Shown here: positions 18,590-26,972 of the stretch, piece after piece
Position numbering within the stretch: position 1 is the stretch's first letter
How the letters are laid out: each line of letters begins with the position of its first letter
Program-made: the position numbers and the translations under genes
Notes under the pieces: model-generated
What the model was told of the DNA's origin: nothing
Database searches by the model: none
The model's input: only the letters and a program-made list of their open reading frames with translations
NCBI GenBank assembly: GCA_041694635.1
Contig: JBDNHI010000010.1
Span: 1 to 64,000 of the forward strand
Reading direction: 5' to 3'
DNA from: UBA969 sp041694635
GTDB lineage: Bacteria; Planctomycetota; Planctomycetia; Gemmatales; Gemmataceae
Length of the DNA: 64,000 nucleotides

Positions 18590-21544
18590 ATGATGCTAAA
18601 AACAATCAGATTTTCGATAGTTTGTTTTTTAATGGCCCTGCCAGTACTTGCTCAGGACCCTATCAATCACAAGCTTAAAATTGAGAAGCAGCAATCCACT
18701 GCAGAATTGACTGAAAAAGCAACAAAACGACTAGAAACTCTTTTGAATATTTTATCTTATTACCAACTTAATGAAACCGAAGAAGCTAAGTTGGTTACCG
18801 AAACCTCAACGGTTCTCAAATCGCTGCGCCAACAAGATATGACGGCGGTTATTAAACATCTTGAAAACGCAGCAAAGGCTAAAGTTAAAAGTGATTCGAC
18901 TGATGAAACTAAACTAGCTTATGTTCGACATCAAAAAATCTTAGAAAAACTTCGCGAACTTGCATTAAAGCAACAAGCAATTCGATCTTTGGAAGTAGCA
19001 GCTGAAAGAATGGCAAAAGCTTCAAAAGAAGAATTTTCCATTAATTCCACTTTACTCGTTTTTTACGGTATGCTTGAAAATAAAACTGGCAAAAACAAAT
19101 CTATGTTTCCTACCATTGTTACCAAATTGATTGATCGCCAACGGGACTTAAATGTTGATGTTGCTGTTATCCTCTCACAAGCAGCAGACCTTGAATCAAA
19201 ACTAGATGAACCGCGTAAAGAAAGACTTAAACAAGGAATGCAAATCGCAAAGAATGAAAATATTAGAGGGACTCTTTCGCTTGCAACCGAGCATTTAGGT
19301 AAATATGGTGACACTGCAGATTCACTTCGTAATTTTAGACCAGCCTCCGACTATACTGATAAAAATTATTCGGTAATGAAAAAAATCGCAGAGTCTTGGC
19401 GTGCACCCAAGAACCCAACCACTTCCCTTAAAGAACTTCAAGACAAAGTTGCTAAACTTGCTCGCGATCAAAAAGAAATCAACGAAAAGATGAAGGATGA
19501 AAACGCACCAAAAACTCCTGAAGCTAAAATGGAAGTTGCGAAAAAAGAAGCAGAAATGGCAAACATTACAAAGGATCTAGTAAAAACCCCCGAACCTGCT
19601 CTTCAAACAGCTAAACCAGATTTAATTGTTGCTGAAAAAGCTTTAGAAGATGCAGCCAAAGCTCTAGCCTCGGCTGATGATAAAAAAGCTATCGATTCCC
19701 AAGACAAAGCTTTAAAAGCCTTGGAAGCTGCGTTGGAAAAGCTAGATGCGGAAGTTGCAAAGCAAATGGATAAATCAAAGGACCCTGTTGCAAAAGCACA
19801 AGATCTTTTAAACAAAATCGAGAAGATGGAACAAAAACAACAACAAGTAAATGAAGTTGCGAAAAACCTTGCAAAACCCGAAGCAAAACCTGATACCAAA
19901 GCATTAGAAAACATTGCAAAACAAGAAAAAGATTTATCTGAAAAAGCAACCGAAACAACGAAAGAAACTCCTAATGCCCCAGAAGAAGTGAAAGCTGCTT
20001 TAGATAAAGCTGCTGCTGCTGAAGAAAAAGCAGATGATGCGCTTACTAAGAATCAAGAACCTAAGGCAAATCTTGAAAATGCCGCACCTAAAATGAAGGA
20101 AGCTTTAGAAGAATTAACCAAAGCTAAAGAAGCTGCACAAAAGAATCTTGCCAGCGAGAAGTCAAAAGCAGAAGACATTGCAAAGAGAGAGAAAGCTGCA
20201 GAAGGTCTAGAAAAAGCAGCTGAAATGCAAAAAGAAGTTGCGAATAAACTTGATAAAGCACAGCAAGAAGGTGCGATGGATGCCTTGAAATCTAAAGACA
20301 TTGCTAAAAATCTTGCAAAAGATGTACAAAAAGCGATGGCAGAAACTGAAAAAGCTGCAAAAAATGCTACGGGTGATGCTAAAGCCTCAACCGATGAAGC
20401 TATGAAAGATCAGAACGATTCGGAAAAAGCATTGGCAAAAGGAGACTTAGCTAAAGCCGCTGAATCTGCCAAAGATGCTGCTGAAAACCTTAAAAATGCC
20501 GCCAATGAAGCTGCTGAGATGGTTAAAGCCGACAAGCAACAAAAAGCTCTTGACCTCGCAAAAGCGGAAATGAAACCAGAAGAAATTGGGGAAGCTGTTA
20601 GGCGACTTGCGCAAGCTCTTGATAAAAACAAGGAGGCAGAAAAAGCCACAGCAGATGCCAAAGAAAAACTTGGAAATGGCGAAGCCCAACCGGAAATGAA
20701 TGTGGCCAAAAAGCAAAGCGACCTCGCTAAAGCTCTCGATGCGACAAAAGATAAAAATCCAGAAGCTGCGGATGCTGCAATGGAAGCTGCAAAGGCTCTT
20801 GATAAAGGCGATATCAACAAAGCAATTGAAGCTCAAAAACAAGTTTTAGAGGATCTAGCTGGCTCACCTGAAAAAGGTGCTAAAGAAATGGCCAATGATC
20901 AAAAAGCTTTACTTGAAGCAACCAAGGATTTAGCGAAATCGAAAGAAGCAGCTTCTATGGCAAAAGATGCTGCAATTCAAGCCGAGGCTATGGTTCCCGA
21001 CAACTTAAAGGCTGACATAAGAGCTGCCGAAGCGATGCTTGAAAAAGGGGCGGATGCTGCGGCCAAGGGTAATATTCAAGAAGCCGCTGCTAATCAAGCT
21101 GATGCCACCGCTAAGCTTGAAAAAGCTTTAGAAATGTTAAATGACCTTGCAAAAGCTCTTGATACCACAGGAGACCCTTCCTTGGCTAAAGCCGATGCCA
21201 AAGCAGATGGTAAAGGGGAAGAAGCTAAAGACGGTAAAGGGGAAGAAGCCAAAGATGGTAAATCTCCCGAGGCTAAAAATTCACCTATGCCAAGCACCAA
21301 ACAAGCCGATGCCAAAGGTGAGGGTGAACGAAACCCAGACGGCACTGAAGAAGCTGCTTTAGCTAAATTGCTTGAACTTCAGGCCAATGGTGGGTTCCTC
21401 AAGTTGCCTGAGAAACAAAGAGAAGCTCTTTTGCAATCTCTTGGAACCAGCTTACCTCCAGAATATTCTGCTATGATTCAGAAATATTACAGAGATCTGG
21501 CGGATAAGCAAAAAAACAGCAAAACACCCAATACTTCCCGTTAA
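18590..21544 (+). CDS. Exported Ala/Lys/Glu-rich coiled-coil protein
   Basis: A 984-residue protein with signal peptide (IRFSIVCFLMALPVLAQ). Residues about 280-870 are almost entirely Ala, Lys, Glu, Asp and Leu in alpha-helical heptad-like patterns (KALEDAAKALASADDKKA, AAENLKNAANEAAEMVK), predicting a very long coiled coil or helical-repeat rod. Near 873-897 is a short low-complexity repeat (GKGEEAKDGKGEEAKDGK). The C-terminal 60 residues (GGFLKLPEKQREALLQSLGT) form a distinct small domain. Position directly after the DUF4175-like gene suggests an envelope-spanning partner of the Bat proteins. The helical bias makes homology searches prone to false matches. Confidence 0.8.
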   Translation: MMLKTIRFSIVCFLMALPVLAQDPINHKLKIEKQQSTAELTEKATKRLETLLNILSYYQLNETEEAKLVTETSTVLKSLRQQDMTAVIKHLENAAKAKVKSDSTDETKLAYVRHQKILEKLRELALKQQAIRSLEVAAERMAKASKEEFSINSTLLVFYGMLENKTGKNKSMFPTIVTKLIDRQRDLNVDVAVILSQAADLESKLDEPRKERLKQGMQIAKNENIRGTLSLATEHLGKYGDTADSLRNFRPASDYTDKNYSVMKKIAESWRAPKNPTTSLKELQDKVAKLARDQKEINEKMKDENAPKTPEAKMEVAKKEAEMANITKDLVKTPEPALQTAKPDLIVAEKALEDAAKALASADDKKAIDSQDKALKALEAALEKLDAEVAKQMDKSKDPVAKAQDLLNKIEKMEQKQQQVNEVAKNLAKPEAKPDTKALENIAKQEKDLSEKATETTKETPNAPEEVKAALDKAAAAEEKADDALTKNQEPKANLENAAPKMKEALEELTKAKEAAQKNLASEKSKAEDIAKREKAAEGLEKAAEMQKEVANKLDKAQQEGAMDALKSKDIAKNLAKDVQKAMAETEKAAKNATGDAKASTDEAMKDQNDSEKALAKGDLAKAAESAKDAAENLKNAANEAAEMVKADKQQKALDLAKAEMKPEEIGEAVRRLAQALDKNKEAEKATADAKEKLGNGEAQPEMNVAKKQSDLAKALDATKDKNPEAADAAMEAAKALDKGDINKAIEAQKQVLEDLAGSPEKGAKEMANDQKALLEATKDLAKSKEAASMAKDAAIQAEAMVPDNLKADIRAAEAMLEKGADAAAKGNIQEAAANQADATAKLEKALEMLNDLAKALDTTGDPSLAKADAKADGKGEEAKDGKGEEAKDGKSPEAKNSPMPSTKQADAKGEGERNPDGTEEAALAKLLELQANGGFLKLPEKQREALLQSLGTSLPPEYSAMIQKYYRDLADKQKNSKTPNTSR
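21209..21265 (+). repeat. Short tandem coding repeat (GKGEEAKD)
   Basis: Two adjacent near-identical 24-bp units encode GKGEEAKD, followed by a degenerate GKSPEAKN unit, in the linker before the C-terminal domain of the coiled-coil protein. It is in frame and low-complexity. Confidence 0.7.
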
Positions 21545-21554
21545 GTGAATTAAG

Positions 21555-22601
21555 ATGAAACCATTTAATAGGCGTCAGTTTGGTGCATCGTGCTTTAAAG
21601 TTGCAATTTTTGGACTTGCTTCTAACTTATCAGCACAGGAAAAGCCAGCCGTTCCTACGGATGCAAAGCTTGATGATGTTACAAAAAAAGCGATAAGTAA
21701 AGCCTTGGCTTTTATTGCTACTAAACAAAATCAAGATGGTTCTTGGACCGATGGTGGATACCAACACAGCACAGCTATTACATCTTTTGCATTGCTTGCT
21801 TTTATGAGTCAAGGCTACTTACCTGGTCAGGGAATGTATGGACCAGAAGTAAACAAAGGCGCTCAATTCTTAATCGCCTCAGCCCGTGAGCCGGATGGAT
21901 TACTTATAGGCGCTCGTGGGGGTGGTCAGAGTATGTATTCGCACGGAATAGCGACGCTTACTCTTTCTCAACTTTGGGGAACGACTCAAGACGATTCAAT
22001 TCGCCCTGTTTTAAAAAGAGCGGTAGATCTTATTATTCGGTGTCAAAACCCACAAGGTGGTTGGCGATATAACCCAACTCCACAAGATGCAGATATTTCG
22101 GTAACTGTAATGCAAGTGATGGCACTTCGTGCTGCAAAAAATGCTGGACTTCATGTTCCAGATCAAACATTAAAAAAAGCTATCGAGTACATCGAAAGCT
22201 GCAAGGTTAAAGATTCTGGTGGTTATAGCTATCAGCCAAGGGCGGGCGGGGCTGAATTTGCTCGAACTGCTGCTGGCCTTTGTGTTCTACAACTAGCAGG
22301 CAAATACGACTCCAAAGACATTCCACTTGCAGTTGATTACCTTGAGAAAAACTTTAAAAATAAGTCTCACTTTTGGTATGGTCACTACTATGCTAGCCAC
22401 GCAATGCATCAGGTTGGCGGAAGCTCTTGGAACTCTTGGTACGCAAAACTTAAAGAACTTATATTGCCTGCTCAAGGGCCCGATGGTGCTTGGTCTGGTT
22501 CGACGCTAGACTCTCATAAGGTAGGGCCTATTTACCAGACGAGCATTGCAGTTATAGCATTATCGGTTCCAGCCCAATACATACCAATATTTCAGCGCTA
22601 A
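21555..22601 (+). CDS. Tat-exported terpenoid-cyclase-like alpha/alpha toroid protein
   Basis: A 348-residue protein. The N-terminus MKPFNRRQFGASCFKVAIFG carries a twin-arginine-type signal. The body is a run of prenyltransferase/squalene-cyclase-type repeats: QNQDGSWTDGGY, NPQGGWRYNP, SGGYSYQP and GPDGAWSG. No squalene-hopene-cyclase DxDD motif is present, so terpenoid cyclisation is unlikely. The fold is probably used for binding, as in many planctomycete proteins of this class. It is 10 bp after the coiled-coil gene and the last gene of the cluster. Confidence 0.85.
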   Translation: MKPFNRRQFGASCFKVAIFGLASNLSAQEKPAVPTDAKLDDVTKKAISKALAFIATKQNQDGSWTDGGYQHSTAITSFALLAFMSQGYLPGQGMYGPEVNKGAQFLIASAREPDGLLIGARGGGQSMYSHGIATLTLSQLWGTTQDDSIRPVLKRAVDLIIRCQNPQGGWRYNPTPQDADISVTVMQVMALRAAKNAGLHVPDQTLKKAIEYIESCKVKDSGGYSYQPRAGGAEFARTAAGLCVLQLAGKYDSKDIPLAVDYLEKNFKNKSHFWYGHYYASHAMHQVGGSSWNSWYAKLKELILPAQGPDGAWSGSTLDSHKVGPIYQTSIAVIALSVPAQYIPIFQR

Positions 22602-22688
22602 GTTTGCATTCCTCATTAATCAATATGGCTAAGCAAACCCCCGAACCGATAACACATTAACTTAAGAAGTTGGGTGAACAACACCTTC

Positions 22689-23915
22689 TTATTTAAGAAA
22701 CGATTTCATTAAGTCGTGACCTTTATCAAAACTTAGTGAACTTGCAGCAGCAACAACTTCATCGTAGGAAAGTTGCCCCATTGAGGTAATGCCAGTTCCT
22801 GCCATTACGAAAGGAACGGTGCCGTGAGAATGAGATTTGGTACGAACCAGTGTGCGGTGGTCCGGAGAAACAAGAATACGCCATTCTTTATAATCGGGCA
22901 AAACCTCTAATAAAGGCACGATAATATGCTTGTCGATTTGCTCAAGCGCTTCTACTTTAGCATCGGTCCTACCCTCGTGGGAAGCCTCATCGGGTGCCTC
23001 GATATGAACACATACAAGGTCGTGATTTTTAATCGCATCGATTGCATATCTTCCCTTAGCGGCATAATCTGTATCAAGGTAACCGGTTGCGGTAGGCACA
23101 TCGATTCGATTCCAACCTAAAAGCATTCCTACGCCACGGACCAAATCTACTGCGCTAATAATTGCACCGTTCACCTTATAAAGGTCAGAGAATTTTTTAA
23201 GCGTTGGAGAAACTCCTTGACCCCATAACCAACACTGAGTTGCGGCTTTCTTACCTTCTAGCAATCGTTTTTTGTTTACAGGATGATCCTGAAAAAGCCT
23301 TTGACTCTTTAACATCAATTCATTCAAAAGTTCGCCACCAGGACCACTTGGAAGATGAGGTGCAACTGGCTTATCAGGGATATCGTGTGGTGGGTGTGCC
23401 TTAGTTTCTTTAGAAAAGGGGGCGGGTAACTTACTTCGGTAGACCAAGATGTTTCTATAGCTTACGCCTGAATAAAATTCAAGCACCCCGGCAACTTCGC
23501 CACTCGCTGACTTTATTTCTCCCCCAAGTTTTTCCTGAAGGGTAGTAACAAGTTGACGGCCATCATCATTTCCGATATGCCCAGCGGTAAAATCTTTCAT
23601 CACACCATTAACAACATTTACAAGGTTGCAGCGTATGGCCCAATCACCCGGGTTTAATTTTATTCCCATCGCAACGGTTTCAAGAGGCGCTCGACCTGTA
23701 TAAACTTCTAAGGGGTCGTATCCAAACAAACTTAATGTTGCAACATCACTGGCAGGGGTAAGCGTAAGGGGTACATTATTAGATAAGCCAACACGACCCA
23801 TTTTTGCAGCCTTATTCATCCCGGGGCGTTTGGCTGCCTGCAGAGGCGTCCTGCCCGCAAGTGATTCTTGTGGTTCATCTGCACAACCATCTGGAATTAC
23901 AATCACATACTTCAT
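22689..23915 (-). CDS. Phosphoglycerate-mutase-like protein, proposed homoserine kinase
   Basis: A 408-residue member of the archaeal-type (ApgM) phosphoglycerate mutase/alkaline-phosphatase superfamily. The metal ligand region IPDGCADEP (7-15) and SDVATLSLFGYDP at 56-68 correspond to the catalytic serine region. C-terminal metal ligands lie in HIEAPDEASHEG and SPDHRT...SHSHG. The SDVAT form rather than SGPGH, and the position 18 bp after homoserine dehydrogenase on the same strand, match the subfamily TIGR02535, named proposed homoserine kinase. It would convert homoserine to O-phosphohomoserine in threonine synthesis. A second, more canonical ApgM is encoded at 43.9 kb, which supports separate roles. 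Confidence 0.8.
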   Translation of the reverse strand: MKYVIVIPDGCADEPQESLAGRTPLQAAKRPGMNKAAKMGRVGLSNNVPLTLTPASDVATLSLFGYDPLEVYTGRAPLETVAMGIKLNPGDWAIRCNLVNVVNGVMKDFTAGHIGNDDGRQLVTTLQEKLGGEIKSASGEVAGVLEFYSGVSYRNILVYRSKLPAPFSKETKAHPPHDIPDKPVAPHLPSGPGGELLNELMLKSQRLFQDHPVNKKRLLEGKKAATQCWLWGQGVSPTLKKFSDLYKVNGAIISAVDLVRGVGMLLGWNRIDVPTATGYLDTDYAAKGRYAIDAIKNHDLVCVHIEAPDEASHEGRTDAKVEALEQIDKHIIVPLLEVLPDYKEWRILVSPDHRTLVRTKSHSHGTVPFVMAGTGITSMGQLSYDEVVAAASSLSFDKGHDLMKSFLK

Positions 23916-23933
23916 TCCAATTTCCTTTATAAT

Positions 23934-25250
23934 CTAATCTTCTACTGGATAATGAACTGCCTTACCACAAACGCATTCTAATTGATTCATTGACTGAGCT
24001 GCTGCCTTAAACTTTCCATATCGGGAAAGGTGAGTCATAATGACTAATTGAACCTTGCCGCCTGAATCTTCTCCTTGAGCTTCGTGCTGAATAATCGAAG
24101 CTATACTTATCTGGTGGGTAGCAAGAATTCGGGTCACATCGGCCAGCACGCCTGGTTTATCATCAACAAGCAACCGGAGATAATATCGGCTGTTCACATC
24201 ATCGCTAGAAAGCAAGGGCGTCATATTGACAGAATCTGACCAAAGATTCATAGAAGTAAAAGTATTTTGAGCCCTTCCCACTGCAATATCGATGATATCC
24301 GCAACGACACTAGACGCAGTAGGCATTCGGCCTGCGCCTAAACCATAATGAAGCGTATCCCCTACCGCATCCCCGATAACTTGAATGGCATTGTAAGCCC
24401 CCCTGACCTGTGCAAGAGGGGAATGCTTACGCAGTAAAACAGGGGAAACATGAACAGATAGCCTTCCCTCGTGAAACCACGCCTCGGCAAGTAACTTAAT
24501 TCCATATCCCAATTCGCGGGCAAAATGTATATCGATAGCATCAAGCCCTGCAATTCCCTGGCGATCAATTGAAGTCAGCGGGATCGTTTGCCCAAATGCA
24601 ATTTGAACTAGAATAGCAAGCTTATGTGCCGTGTCGGTGCCATCCACATCCATAGTAGGATCCGTTTCGGCAAATCCAAGTTGCTGTGCTTGACTCAAAG
24701 CATCGTGATAAGAATCGCCAGTCTCACTCATACTTGTCAGAATAAAATTACAAGTTCCATTTAATATGCCACGAAGACCAATAATATTATTTGCAGCGAG
24801 TCCTTGGGTGAGCGCCCCGATAATAGGAATCCCACCCGCAACGCTTGCTTCAAAAGCGATGCATCGATTACTTTTTCTAGCACAATCAAAAACTTCTTTT
24901 CCATAAGTTGCAAGCAAAGCCTTATTAGCGGTAACAATATGCTTTCCAGAAGAAAGTGCTTGCAAAATTGCGTTTTTAGGCCATTCGGTACCACCCGCAA
25001 GTTCAACCACAACATCAAGTGATGGATCGTTAACAACTTCTTCCCATTTAGAAGTAATCAAGTGTTGGGGGATATTAAAATCTCTAGGCTTAGTAGGATC
25101 TTTGACAGCAATTTTTATAAGCTCTAATGGTCGGCCTGATTTTCTGGCAAGTATATCTTTAGAATCAAAAAGAATCTTAGCAACACCTATACCAACCACA
25201 CCCAACCCGATCATTCCGATTTTCAATGGAGAAGCAGTCATTAACTTCAC
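23934..25250 (-). CDS. hom: Homoserine dehydrogenase
   Basis: A 438-residue enzyme reducing aspartate semialdehyde to homoserine with NAD(P)H. The N-terminal Rossmann motif GMIGLGVVGIGVA is at about 12-24. The catalytic region includes VTANKALLATYG, GGIPII, ILNGTCNFIL and GFAETDPTMDVDG. The C-terminal ACT domain (YYLRLLVDDKPGVLADVTRIL, about 352-372) suggests feedback control by an amino acid, typically threonine. The start is GTG at 25250 or ATG at 25241; both have weak upstream Shine-Dalgarno-like sequence. It forms a two-gene threonine unit with the following mutase-like gene. Confidence 0.95.
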   Translation of the reverse strand: MKLMTASPLKIGMIGLGVVGIGVAKILFDSKDILARKSGRPLELIKIAVKDPTKPRDFNIPQHLITSKWEEVVNDPSLDVVVELAGGTEWPKNAILQALSSGKHIVTANKALLATYGKEVFDCARKSNRCIAFEASVAGGIPIIGALTQGLAANNIIGLRGILNGTCNFILTSMSETGDSYHDALSQAQQLGFAETDPTMDVDGTDTAHKLAILVQIAFGQTIPLTSIDRQGIAGLDAIDIHFARELGYGIKLLAEAWFHEGRLSVHVSPVLLRKHSPLAQVRGAYNAIQVIGDAVGDTLHYGLGAGRMPTASSVVADIIDIAVGRAQNTFTSMNLWSDSVNMTPLLSSDDVNSRYYLRLLVDDKPGVLADVTRILATHQISIASIIQHEAQGEDSGGKVQLVIMTHLSRYGKFKAAAQSMNQLECVCGKAVHYPVED

Positions 25251-25343
25251 CCAATCCTATTTAAAAAAGATTTAAGTTTTAACAAAATCATAGTAAATTA
25301 GCGCCTTGAAATAACAAGCCTACTAAAGGAATATTCTATAAAT

Positions 25344-26681
25344 TCATCTAATCTTTTTCTTGAAGCGTTTGAAAGTGACAGGAATTTCTGGTGATTTAGG
25401 CCCTAAAAGCTTACTCATAGCGTTTTTCAACATTTGCTCACAAGGCAAGGAAAATGCACCCGTTGGCTCGTAACCACCTTCAAGATAAGACTTATCTAAT
25501 GGGATATATCCAGGGCCTCCATCGCCATAAGAAGCAACACAAACGAACTGATCAGGCCGCATCTCCTGAGCTGCTAACTGATATTCAACAAAAGCTTCAC
25601 CTGGAAGGTGAAGAATTGAAGCAGCTCCAAAATCTAGGCAAGATATTTCAACCGGTTGATTTTGCCTTTTGTTCCACGCAAGTTTTAATGCTGCAAAATT
25701 TCGTCTTTGTATGTTCTCATTACTATCAGCAACAATCTTAAGATTTTCTTCGGTTGAAAATTCTTTTTCTTTACGAACACCAAATTTTACAGCCTCTACA
25801 CGCAAATCCATTTTTGATATTGGTGCGGTATAGGTTACTTTCCACGCATCCGCCATACCTTGATAAATTCTATCCGTAAGGATGGCACGATTTTCTTTTT
25901 TCCCATCGTTGTATTTTCCAGCAGTGATATTCCCAGCGCAGCCGGTGAAATACATTTGGAAAACCGAAGGAGCATCCGCTTGCCTTTTCCTTCGTGCAAG
26001 ACCACAAAAATCAGAACTTACCATACCATCTCCGTAATAACTTACGGGTTGCGTGGCATAATAGTACATAGCAACAACAGGCTTTTCTCCTAGCCAAAAG
26101 CTTAAACTACGAATAACAGGATCTATAACTCCCTCAGGGCAATCCCGAATTTCTTGATCTACTGTAGCACTTACCCGTTGAAATTTAACTTTTCCATCTG
26201 GGCCAAGAATCCGACCGTTCGAAGCTACCTGATTAACTTGTCCATACCCCATTCCAATTCGGTCAATTTTTTTTGTCTGAAGAAGGCATTTTTTTAAGGC
26301 GCTTGCAGTTTTTGCAAGACACTTATCAAAATACTTCAGATCTAAACTCGAGGAACCCATATTGCTTTGCAATATCTTTTCTGCTTCGTAATCCGCCAAA
26401 GGGGCATTGCGTTGGTGAACTGAATGTATCTGAACTCGCTCGATGGTAGTATGAGCAGCATCGGCTAAGACTTGACGCCACTTAAAATAGGCATCATTAC
26501 GAACTTCGCACCAATCCAACGCGCATAAAACAATTGGTGCTCCACAACCTAAAAGAACAATACCTACCGCTTCTAACGGGTCATCCTGCCCACGAGCAGG
26601 TTGAATCCGACCCCCGCAAAGCGGATGCCCGACCGGGGGTGAAAGGTTTACAGTAAAAGTTCCTACATGACATCTAAGCAT
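25344..26681 (-). CDS. Neutral-ceramidase-like protein
   Basis: A 445-residue protein resembling the N-terminal domain of neutral/alkaline non-lysosomal ceramidases as found widely in planctomycetes: VGTFTVNLSPPVGHPLCGG at the start, HSVHQRNAP (expected zinc-ligand region), VSSDFCGLARR, and YFTGCAGNITAGKYND. There is no evident signal peptide. It is shorter than true ceramidases (about 650-700 residues) and lacks their C-terminal domain, so an amidase activity on lipids is only inferred. It is encoded 93 bp upstream of hom. Confidence 0.7.
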   Translation of the reverse strand: MLRCHVGTFTVNLSPPVGHPLCGGRIQPARGQDDPLEAVGIVLLGCGAPIVLCALDWCEVRNDAYFKWRQVLADAAHTTIERVQIHSVHQRNAPLADYEAEKILQSNMGSSSLDLKYFDKCLAKTASALKKCLLQTKKIDRIGMGYGQVNQVASNGRILGPDGKVKFQRVSATVDQEIRDCPEGVIDPVIRSLSFWLGEKPVVAMYYYATQPVSYYGDGMVSSDFCGLARRKRQADAPSVFQMYFTGCAGNITAGKYNDGKKENRAILTDRIYQGMADAWKVTYTAPISKMDLRVEAVKFGVRKEKEFSTEENLKIVADSNENIQRRNFAALKLAWNKRQNQPVEISCLDFGAASILHLPGEAFVEYQLAAQEMRPDQFVCVASYGDGGPGYIPLDKSYLEGGYEPTGAFSLPCEQMLKNAMSKLLGPKSPEIPVTFKRFKKKIR

Positions 26682-26972
26682 TTAAAATTTAACTCATTAA
26701 TACAAGTGTACTTTTTACATAAGACTATATCAAATAACACAATACAACAAAATTCAATAATTATTAAAAATCTTATTATTAAAAGTGGCAGATAATCAAT
26801 TGTAAAATATTTCCGCCAATGATTTAAAAGCAAATACTCTTGTGACTACAAAAAATTTTAGCACCTAAAATTCTAGTTAATTCTTTCCAACCGAACAAAT
26901 TAGTAAGCCACTTCAATTCTAAATTCAATAAATTAAAGTTATAATAATATAGATTTTTTAAAGGAGTTTACT

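Noticed and set aside
20053..20842. Open frames on the minus strand opposite the coiled-coil gene
   Set aside because: Ala/Lys/Glu-rich coding on the plus strand leaves few stops on the other strand; the predicted products are Ser/Phe-rich with no family resemblance or ribosome-binding site.
22661..22697. GGGTG/CACCT hairpin between the toroid-protein gene and the mutase-like gene
   Set aside because: The outer stem is interrupted and there is no clear T run; too weak to call a terminator.
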